DNA of 8,176 bases from Phosphoribacter sp035448065. Its GTDB lineage: Bacteria > Actinomycetota > Actinomycetes > Actinomycetales > Dermatophilaceae. The first letter of the stretch is position 1. The number at the start of each line of letters is the position of its first letter. A model generated the notes under the pieces. That model did no database searches. It was not told the origin of the DNA and saw nothing but the letters and a program-made list of their open reading frames with translations. The stretch covers positions 1-8,176 of the forward strand of contig DAOTIG010000144.1 in NCBI GenBank assembly GCA_035448065.1, given 5' to 3'. Made by a program: the position numbers and the translations under genes. Positions 1 through 5,092 of the stretch are shown one piece after another.

Positions 1-12
1 GAGAGCACGCGG

Positions 13-38
13 GTGCCCACCGCGGCGACGCGGGGCAC
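13..38 (-). terminator. Hairpin just downstream of the clgR-like gene
   Basis: Seen: GTGCC (13-17) pairs with GGCAC (34-38), and inside it CCGCG (20-24) pairs with CGCGG (29-33) around a GCGA tetraloop, leaving C18-A19 as a bulge. The structure begins 7 bases after the regulator's stop codon. No run of T follows on the minus strand, so it is not a classical intrinsic terminator. GC-rich hairpins without a U-tract are common at gene ends in actinobacteria. Termination or 3'-end protection is inferred. Confidence 0.5.
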
Positions 39-44
39 GAGCGG

Positions 45-344
45 TCAGGCCGCAGAGACGGTGACGGCCGCGCGCTGCGGAACGGGCAGCGCCAGCGGCG
101 CGGCGAGCACCTCGGCCCGCTCGACCCGGACGGCGACCTCGCGCAGGACGGTCGACAGCGGCATACCGAGCGCGTCGCAGACGGCCATGAGCAGCTCGCT
201 GGAGGCTTCCTTCTCGCCGCGCTCGATCTCGCTGAGGTAGCCGGGCGACAGGGCGGCCTCGGCGCACACGTCGCGCAGCGAGCGGCGCTGGGCCTGTCGC
301 TCCTCGCGGAGCACGTCACCGAGCTCTCGGCGCATGAGCACCAT
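45..344 (-). CDS. clgR: XRE-family regulator, ClgR/PopR-like
   Basis: This is a 99-residue one-domain DNA-binding protein. A helix-turn-helix spans roughly residues 18-45, with the family signature PGYLSEIERGEKEASSELL at about 34-52. This closely resembles actinobacterial ClgR, the activator of clp protease genes. The position beside cinA and pgsA is the usual one for clgR. The protein ends in VSAA. In Streptomyces, PopR and ClgR end in Ala-Ala, which marks them for Clp-dependent degradation, so the same feedback is likely here (inference). A Cys at residue 27 sits inside the helix-turn-helix region. Start: ATG at 344 has AAGGAGG only 4 bases upstream. The next codon, GTG at 341, has better spacing (7), and a third in-frame ATG is at 335. 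Upstream in-frame codons to 386 lack a ribosome site. The family call is firm; clgR rather than a paralogue is likely. Confidence 0.78.
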   Translation of the reverse strand: MVLMRRELGDVLREERQAQRRSLRDVCAEAALSPGYLSEIERGEKEASSELLMAVCDALGMPLSTVLREVAVRVERAEVLAAPLALPVPQRAAVTVSAA

Positions 345-348
345 GTCG

Positions 349-355
349 CCTCCTT
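349..355 (-). promoter_or_regulatory. Strong Shine-Dalgarno of the clgR-like gene
   Basis: On the minus strand the bases read AAGGAGG, ending 4 bases before ATG (344-342) and 7 before GTG (341-339). It is one of the strongest ribosome sites in the window and decides against the longer frame that begins at 386. Confidence 0.7.
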
Positions 356-412
356 CCGCCACGTCCCGTGTCTCGACCGTGCGCACCCACGATACGCGAC
401 AACACCCCCAAT

Positions 413-433
413 GCCAGCGGTATGCCGCGTGGC
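413..433 (-). other. Hairpin between pncC and the clgR-like gene
   Basis: Seen: GCCA-GCGG (413-420) pairs with CCGC (425-428) and TGGC (430-433) around a TATG loop, with G429 bulged, giving 8 base pairs. It begins about 19 bases past the pncC stop codon and about 70 bases before the regulator start. It may end the rimO-pgsA-pncC transcript or act as an operator or attenuator for the regulator. There is no T-run. The loop and inner stem are a copy of the recurrent GTATGCCG motif described separately. Confidence 0.35.
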
Positions 434-451
434 GCGCGATCCGCCGAACGG

Positions 452-961
452 TCAGGACTTGCCCGACAGCAGCTCGCCGAGCAGCCCCAGCGCCTCACCG
501 ACGACGGTCTCGCGGATCTCGGCCCGATCGCCGCTGGCGACGACCTTGCGCACCCGGGTCCGGCCACCCGGGCGCACCACGCCCACAAAGGCGACTCCCA
601 CCGGCGTCCCGTCGGCGGAGTCGGGCCCGGCGACGCCGGTCGTGGCCACACCCCAGTCGGCGCCGAGGGTCGCACAGGCCCCGCGCGCCATCTCGGCGGC
701 CACCTCGAAGTCCACCGGGCCGTGCTGCTCGAGCAAGCCGGCGTCCACCCCGAGCAGCTGCGTCTTGAGATCGGGCGCGTAGGACACGACACCCCCTCGG
801 ACGACCGCGGAGGCACCGGGCACGTCGACGAGCCGCGCGGTGAGCAGGCCCCCGGTGAGCGACTCGGCACAGCCGAGCGTCTCGCCGCGCGCCGCGAGCC
901 GGTCGAGCACGTCGGCGGCAGCGGGTCGGTGAGTGGCTGCTGAGCTCGGGGTCGTCGTCAT
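452..961 (-). CDS. pncC: Nicotinamide-nucleotide amidase (CinA C-terminal domain)
   Basis: This is a 169-residue cytosolic enzyme of the CinA C-terminal (PncC) family, which deamidates NMN to nicotinate mononucleotide in the pyridine nucleotide salvage cycle. Seen: CAESLTGG at 31-38 with the presumed catalytic Ser34, VVSYAPDLK at 58-66 including Tyr61 and Lys66, and the glycine-rich GVAGPD...DGTPVG at 109-122. The length fits the stand-alone domain; the N-terminal molybdopterin-binding-like domain of full CinA is absent, as is common in actinobacteria. Its ATG (961-959) overlaps the pgsA stop in an ATGA, so translation is probably coupled. A moderate AGAGGA lies about 10 bases upstream. A longer open frame upstream lies over pgsA in another frame and is not coding. 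Often annotated cinA. Confidence 0.92.
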   Translation of the reverse strand: MTTTPSSAATHRPAAADVLDRLAARGETLGCAESLTGGLLTARLVDVPGASAVVRGGVVSYAPDLKTQLLGVDAGLLEQHGPVDFEVAAEMARGACATLGADWGVATTGVAGPDSADGTPVGVAFVGVVRPGGRTRVRKVVASGDRAEIRETVVGEALGLLGELLSGKS

Positions 962-1614
962 GATGGGCTGTTCCTCTCGGCGCCGGAGTCGCGGGCGGCC
1001 CGCTCGGCCCGCTTGCGCTGGGCCCGCGGGCTGGTCGAGCGCAGGCGGTGCGCCTGCAGGACGTAGTCGAGGCCGCTGAGCACGGTGACGACGACGGCCG
1101 CCAGCAGCACGACCGTGGCGACCGTCCGCCAGACCTCGGCCGCGGGGAAGACCCACAGCGGCAGGGTGAGCAGCGACAAGGCGATGGTCTGCAGCACCGT
1201 CTTGAGCTTGCCGCCACGCCCCGCCGGCAGCACCCCGTGGCGCAGCACGACGAGGCGCATGACGGTGATCCCGACCTCGCGGACGAGCACGACGACGGTG
1301 ATCCACCAGGACACCGTGCCGAGCAGCGACAGTCCGACGAAGGCCATCCCGAGCAGCGCCTTGTCGGCGATCGGGTCGAGGATCTTGCCGAGGTCGGTGA
1401 CCAGCCCGCGCGAGCGCGCCAGGTCGCCGTCCAGCCGGTCGGTGAACATCGCGAGCAGGAAGACGCCGAAGGCGCCGAACCGGCTCGCGACATGGCTCCC
1501 GTTCTGGGCCAGCAGCAGCGCTCCGTAGACCGGCACGAGCAGGATGCGCACGACGGTGAGCGCATTGGCGATGTTCCACGGGCTCACCGTGCGCGCCGGG
1601 CCGGGAGCGCTCAT
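958..1614 (-). CDS. pgsA: CDP-diacylglycerol--glycerol-3-phosphate phosphatidyltransferase
   Basis: This 218-residue membrane enzyme makes phosphatidylglycerophosphate from CDP-diacylglycerol and glycerol-3-phosphate, the committed step toward phosphatidylglycerol and cardiolipin. Seen: the complete CDP-alcohol phosphotransferase signature, with D59, D62-G63, A66-R67, G76, D80 and D84 at canonical spacing, so the active site looks intact. The N-terminus NIANALTVVRILLVP (14-28) is typical of PgsA. Hydrophobic stretches at about 19-37, 46-57, 86-110 and 145-185 fit a multi-pass protein. The C-terminal 25 or so residues are rich in Arg and Ala and probably cytosolic. The ATG (1614-1612) overlaps the rimO stop as ATGA, and GAGGAG lies about 11 bases upstream. 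A close relative such as another CDP-alcohol transferase is possible, but the location beside rimO and cinA supports pgsA. Confidence 0.92.
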   Translation of the reverse strand: MSAPGPARTVSPWNIANALTVVRILLVPVYGALLLAQNGSHVASRFGAFGVFLLAMFTDRLDGDLARSRGLVTDLGKILDPIADKALLGMAFVGLSLLGTVSWWITVVVLVREVGITVMRLVVLRHGVLPAGRGGKLKTVLQTIALSLLTLPLWVFPAAEVWRTVATVVLLAAVVVTVLSGLDYVLQAHRLRSTSPRAQRKRAERAARDSGAERNSPS

Positions 1615-3044
1615 CGGCGCGCCGACTCCTCGCCGGCGGGCTCGGCGAGCAGGTCGATCCCCTCGCTGCCGGTGACGGTGGCCACGACGAGCTCGCCGAT
1701 CCGGCACTCGGCCGGATCGAGGCCGACGAGCGTGGTCACCCCGTCGACCTCCGGCCCCTGCACCTCGGCCCGGCCCACGACCAGGCCGTCGTCGTCGGCG
1801 CCGAGGCTCTCGACGAGCACCTCGACCCGCTCGCCGATCCGCTCCTCGGCCCGTTGCGCGTTGAGCTGCTCGACCAGCCCGCTCACCCGGGCGACCCGGT
1901 CGGCGATCTCGTCGGGGTCGAGCTTGCCGTCCAGCCCCTCGGCCTCGGTGCCGTCCTCGTCGCTGTAGCCGAAGACGCCGACGACGTCGAGCCGGGCCAT
2001 CGCGAGGAACAGCTCGAGCTCGCCGAGGTCGGCCTCGGTCTCGCCGGGGAAGCCGACGATGACGTTGGAGCGGATCCCGGCGTGCGGCGTTGCCGCACGA
2101 ACCCGGGCGAGCAGGTCGAGGAAGGGCTCGGTGCCGCCGAAGCGCCGCATCCGGCGCAGCAGCGGCGTCGAGGCGTGCTGGAAGGAGATGTCGTAATAGG
2201 GCACCACGCCCGGCGTGCTCGCCATCGCCTCGAGCAGGCCGGGCCGGATCTCGGCCGGCTGCAGGTAGGACACCCGCACCCGGTCGATGCCGTCGATCGC
2301 GGTGAGCTCGGGCAGCAGCTTCTCGAGCAGCGCGAGGTCGCCGAGATCCTTGCCGTAGGACGTCGAGTTCTCCGAGACGAGGAAGACCTCACGCACGCCA
2401 CGCTCGGCGAGCCAGCGGGCCTCCTCGATGACCTCGTGCGGCCGTCGCGAGACGAAGGACCCGCGGAAGGCCGGGATGGCACAGAACGAGCAGCGCCGGT
2501 CGCAGCCGGAGGCGATCTTCAGCGGCGCCCACGGCCGGCTCTCCAGCAGCATCCGGTATGCCGCGTGGCCGGGTGTCGCGTCGACGCTCACCTGCGCGGG
2601 CCGCTCCACCGGTGTCAGCGGGAGCAGCTGTCGGCGGTCGCTCGGGGTGTGCGAGGGGACGTGGTGTCCGCCGAGGAGCGCCGAGAGGTGACCGGACAGC
2701 GCGGCATACGAGTCGAAGCCGAGGACGGCGTCGGCCTCGGGCAGCTGCTCGGCGAGCTGCTCGCCGTAGCGCTCGGCGAGGCAGCCGACGGCGACGACCT
2801 TCTGGGTGCGTCCGCCGCCCTCCTTGAGATCGGCCGCCTCGAGCAGCGCGTCGATCGAGTCCTTCTTCGCCTGCTCGACGAAGCCGCAGGTGTTGACGAC
2901 CGCGACGTCCGCCTCGGCGGCGTCCTCGACGAGGTCCCAGCCGTCGGCGGCGAGCCGCCCGGCGAGCTCCTCGGAGTCGACCTCGTTGCGCACGCAGCCG
3001 AGGGTCACCAGCGCGACTGACCGGCGCGGCGTCCCCTCACTCAT
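1611..3044 (-). CDS. rimO: Ribosomal protein S12 methylthiotransferase RimO
   Basis: This 477-residue radical-SAM enzyme adds a methylthio group to a conserved aspartate of ribosomal protein S12. Seen: an N-terminal methylthiotransferase domain with three cluster cysteines, C17 (TLGCVRNEVDSE), C53 (VNTCGFVEQAKKDS) and C88 (AVGCLAERYG). A radical-SAM motif follows, CDRRCSFC (C181, C185, C188), continued by AIPAFRGSFVSR. A C-terminal TRAM domain covers roughly 405-470. Both iron-sulfur sites are therefore complete. The DSEEL and IPxFRG forms distinguish RimO from its paralogue MiaB. A Ser/His/Pro-rich stretch at about 122-160, between the two domains, is of a kind usual in actinobacterial RimO. 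It is the first gene of the rimO-pgsA-pncC unit. No Shine-Dalgarno precedes the ATG, but a TANNNT box lies exactly six bases upstream, which suggests a leaderless transcript. Confidence 0.95.
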   Translation of the reverse strand: MSEGTPRRSVALVTLGCVRNEVDSEELAGRLAADGWDLVEDAAEADVAVVNTCGFVEQAKKDSIDALLEAADLKEGGGRTQKVVAVGCLAERYGEQLAEQLPEADAVLGFDSYAALSGHLSALLGGHHVPSHTPSDRRQLLPLTPVERPAQVSVDATPGHAAYRMLLESRPWAPLKIASGCDRRCSFCAIPAFRGSFVSRRPHEVIEEARWLAERGVREVFLVSENSTSYGKDLGDLALLEKLLPELTAIDGIDRVRVSYLQPAEIRPGLLEAMASTPGVVPYYDISFQHASTPLLRRMRRFGGTEPFLDLLARVRAATPHAGIRSNVIVGFPGETEADLGELELFLAMARLDVVGVFGYSDEDGTEAEGLDGKLDPDEIADRVARVSGLVEQLNAQRAEERIGERVEVLVESLGADDDGLVVGRAEVQGPEVDGVTTLVGLDPAECRIGELVVATVTGSEGIDLLAEPAGEESARR

Positions 3045-3050
3045 GCCGCA

Positions 3051-3056
3051 ACTCTA
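3051..3056 (-). promoter_or_regulatory. Candidate leaderless -10 box of rimO
   Basis: On the minus strand TAGAGT is followed by six bases (TGCGGC) and the ATG of rimO. This is the TANNNT-N6-ATG arrangement of leaderless transcripts in actinobacteria, where transcription would begin at the A of ATG. No convincing -35 hexamer is seen 16-18 bases upstream, and no Shine-Dalgarno is present. The call rests on pattern alone. Confidence 0.45.
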
Positions 3057-3078
3057 GACGGGGTGGTTGCATGGGCCG

Positions 3079-4275
3079 GTGAGCGCCGATGAGCCCGTGT
3101 CCGACCGCATCCGCCGCCTGCTCGACGAGCACCCGGTCGTCGACGGCCACAACGACCTGCCGTGGGAGGCCCGCACCCAGGTCGACTACGACCTGGACCG
3201 GCTCGACCTGGCGGCCGGCACGCCGAGCACGTGCACCGATCTGCCGCGGCTGCGGGCCGGTGGCGTCGGCGGGCAGTTCTGGTCGGTCTTCGTGCCCGGC
3301 ACGCTGCCCGACGAGGAGGCGGTGGCCGCGACGCTCGAGCAGATCGCCTTCGTCCGCACCATGACCGACCGGTATGCCGCGCACCTCGCGCCCGCGCGCT
3401 CGGCCGAGGACGTCGAGCGGGCCCGTCGGCAGGGGCGGATCGCCTCGCTCATGGGCGCCGAGGGCGGCCATTCGATCGGCTGCTCGCTGGACACCCTGCG
3501 CCGGCTGCACGAGCTCGGCGTGGGCTATCTCACGCTCACCCACAACCAGCACGTCCCGTGGGCGGACAGCGCGACGATGCCCGAGCGGCTCGGCGGCCTG
3601 TCCCCCTTCGGCCGTGAGGTGGTCCGAGAGCTGAACCGGCTCGGCATGCTCGTCGACCTCTCGCACGTCTCCCCCGGCACAATGCGCGATGCGCTCGACG
3701 TCACCGAGGCGCCGGTCGTCTTCTCGCACAGCAGCGCGTATGCCGTCACCCCACACGTCCGCAACGTGCCCGACGACGTCCTGGGCCGGCTGTCCGACAA
3801 CGGCGGCGTGTGCCTCGTCACGTTCGTCCCGGAGTTCGTCAACGACACGGTGCGCCGCTGGACCGACACGGCAGCCGACGAGGCGGCCGCGCTCGGCGTG
3901 GACCGGCTCGACTATGCCGCGTTCACGGCATACCTCAAGGAGCGCAACCGGCGCATCCCCAAGCCCGACGCCACCGTGGAGGACGTCGTGCGGCACGTCG
4001 AGCACGTGCGTGAGGTGGCCGGTGTCGAGCACGTCGGGCTCGGCGGCGACTTCGACGGCACCGACACCTATCCCGTTGGGCTGCAAGACGTCTCGGGCTA
4101 TCCGCGGCTGCTCGAGGCGCTCGCCGAGCGGGGCTGGAGCGACGCCGAGCTCGCCGGCCTCACCGGCGGCAACATGCTGCGGGTGCTCGGCGAGGCACAC
4201 CTGCGGGCCACCGAGATCCAGCGCGAGCGCGACCCGTCGATCGCCACGATCGAGACCCTCGATCACGGAACCTGA
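3079..4275 (+). CDS. Membrane dipeptidase-like zinc peptidase (family M19)
   Basis: This protein of about 398 residues belongs to the renal dipeptidase family of binuclear zinc enzymes, which cleave dipeptides, sometimes with D-residues. Numbered from GTG 3079, all expected metal ligands are seen: H24 and D26 (DGHNDLPW), E128 (GAEGGHSIG), H196 (VDLSHVS), H217 (FSHSSAYAVTPHVRNVPDD), and the acidic GGDFDG motif with D324. It ends with the usual GLTGGNMLRVL. There is no signal peptide or membrane segment, so it should act in the cytosol despite the family name. Start: GTG 3079 is chosen because it directly precedes the SADEPVSDRIRRLL region. TTG 3067 and GTG 3097 are in frame and cannot be excluded, and no good Shine-Dalgarno decides. 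It diverges from rimO and is probably co-transcribed with the lipoprotein gene 25 bases downstream. The substrate is unknown. Confidence 0.88.
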   Translation: MSADEPVSDRIRRLLDEHPVVDGHNDLPWEARTQVDYDLDRLDLAAGTPSTCTDLPRLRAGGVGGQFWSVFVPGTLPDEEAVAATLEQIAFVRTMTDRYAAHLAPARSAEDVERARRQGRIASLMGAEGGHSIGCSLDTLRRLHELGVGYLTLTHNQHVPWADSATMPERLGGLSPFGREVVRELNRLGMLVDLSHVSPGTMRDALDVTEAPVVFSHSSAYAVTPHVRNVPDDVLGRLSDNGGVCLVTFVPEFVNDTVRRWTDTAADEAAALGVDRLDYAAFTAYLKERNRRIPKPDATVEDVVRHVEHVREVAGVEHVGLGGDFDGTDTYPVGLQDVSGYPRLLEALAERGWSDAELAGLTGGNMLRVLGEAHLRATEIQRERDPSIATIETLDHGT

Positions 4276-4283
4276 TCGGCGCT

Positions 4284-4299
4284 GCCGTGGTCTCACGGC
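4284..4299 (+). promoter_or_regulatory. Perfect hairpin directly before the lipoprotein start
   Basis: Seen: GCCGTG (4284-4289) pairs perfectly with CACGGC (4294-4299) around GTCT. It ends one base before the ATG at 4301 and fills the whole gap where a Shine-Dalgarno should be; none is visible. It could hinder initiation, bind a protein, or mark the end of the dipeptidase transcript. With a 6-bp stem and no T-run it is a poor terminator. Confidence 0.45.
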
Positions 4300-4300
4300 C

Positions 4301-5020
4301 ATGACACGACGCACTTCCGCTCTCGCCCTGGCCGCCGGCGCGGTCGCCCTCCTGCCGCTGTCGGCCTGCACCTTCCTCGGGGGCAACAACCCGACTCCCA
4401 CGACGACCGCGGCGAGCCAGCCCACGACCCAGGCGACCACGACGTCGGCGCGCACGACGAGCGCCGCCCCGACGACGGCCGCCGGGACGGGCACATCGGG
4501 CCGGGCCGTCGAGGTGGGCGACCCCACCCAGGCGATCACCCCGCCCGGCACCAAGCTCAAGCTCGGCGAGCCGGCCTACCTCAAGGTCGAGTCGGGCAAG
4601 CCCACCGACGAGTACTACACCGTGGCCATCGTCAAGGTGAGCGTCGTCGAGATCCGCAAGGGCACCAATGCCGACTTCTCGCAGCTCAAGAACGCGAGCG
4701 AGTTCGCGGGTCTCACGCCTTTCTACCTCGAGTCCACCGAGGAGGTCGTCTACTTCTCGTCGGTGGGTAAGTACGGCTCCCCCGACAGCATCTCGCTCGA
4801 CCCGGTCGGCGGCCCCGGGGCGCGAGTGGCCAACATCATCAGCTTCGGTGGCGGCATCGGCAACTGTAAGTCGACGACCTACGAGCGTCCGATCGTCGCC
4901 GGCGCGACCCGCAAGCCGTGCACCGTCACGGCGGCCAAGACCGGTGAGGTCATCGGCGCGTCCTACGACGGCTCGTCGAGCAGCGACTACCACAAGAGCC
5001 CGGTGACCTGGACTCCGTGA
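4301..5020 (+). CDS. Threonine-rich secreted lipoprotein, function unknown
   Basis: This 239-residue protein is probably exported and lipid-anchored. Seen: an N-terminal basic stretch (TRRT), a hydrophobic core at 7-20, and the lipobox LSAC with the acylated Cys at residue 23. A Thr/Ser/Ala/Pro-rich linker follows (about 29-62), as in surface lipoproteins that span the wall and may be O-glycosylated. The remainder (about 66-239) looks like one beta-rich domain, with stretches such as KLKLGEPAYLKVES and YYTVAIVKVSVVEIRKG. Its only cysteines, C189 and C207, may form a disulfide outside the cell. The fold resembles Ig-like DUF4352-type lipoprotein domains, but this is only an impression. The start is fixed by the signal peptide; no Shine-Dalgarno precedes it. 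It follows the dipeptidase by 25 bases, yet a shared function is unproven because the dipeptidase looks cytosolic. Confidence 0.85.
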   Translation: MTRRTSALALAAGAVALLPLSACTFLGGNNPTPTTTAASQPTTQATTTSARTTSAAPTTAAGTGTSGRAVEVGDPTQAITPPGTKLKLGEPAYLKVESGKPTDEYYTVAIVKVSVVEIRKGTNADFSQLKNASEFAGLTPFYLESTEEVVYFSSVGKYGSPDSISLDPVGGPGARVANIISFGGGIGNCKSTTYERPIVAGATRKPCTVTAAKTGEVIGASYDGSSSSDYHKSPVTWTP

Positions 5021-5038
5021 GTCCACGCCGCAGCGAGC

Positions 5039-5069
5039 ACCGGCCCCAGGCAATCTGCCTGGGGCCGGT
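5039..5069. terminator. Perfect 14-bp hairpin between convergent lipoprotein and ftsK genes
   Basis: Seen: bases 5039-5052 are exactly complementary to 5056-5069, with an ATC loop (5053-5055). A short TTT run (5069-5071) follows on the plus strand. It begins 19 bases after the lipoprotein stop and lies 24 bases past the ftsK stop. Its symmetry and position suggest it ends both transcripts, more convincingly the plus-strand one. Confidence 0.88.
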
Positions 5070-5092
5070 TTGGGTCTCCGGGGAACGGCGGC

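Noticed and set aside
345..480. A ClgR-type binding site before the regulator (GTTCG...GCG in the minus-strand sequence)
   Set aside because: Spacing and half-sites do not match the ClgR operator as I remember it well enough to call.
962..1579. Extended N-terminus for PncC in the same frame (which might suggest a full-length CinA)
   Set aside because: The extension is Arg/Ala-rich, lacks the CinA N-terminal domain, and overlaps pgsA completely in another frame.
1854..3020. 388-codon open frame on the plus strand opposite rimO
   Set aside because: RimO opposite is complete with all six cluster cysteines. This frame is low-complexity, with no motif and no ribosome site.
4383..4500. Thr/Ala/Pro coding stretch of the lipoprotein as a nucleotide tandem repeat
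   Set aside because: The bases are compositionally biased (ACG, GCG, ACC codons) but no unit repeats in register, so it is a low-complexity linker.
3037..4560. 507-codon open frame on the minus strand opposite the dipeptidase
   Set aside because: It is antisense to an intact M19 enzyme and to the lipoprotein start, spans two genes, and shows no domain.
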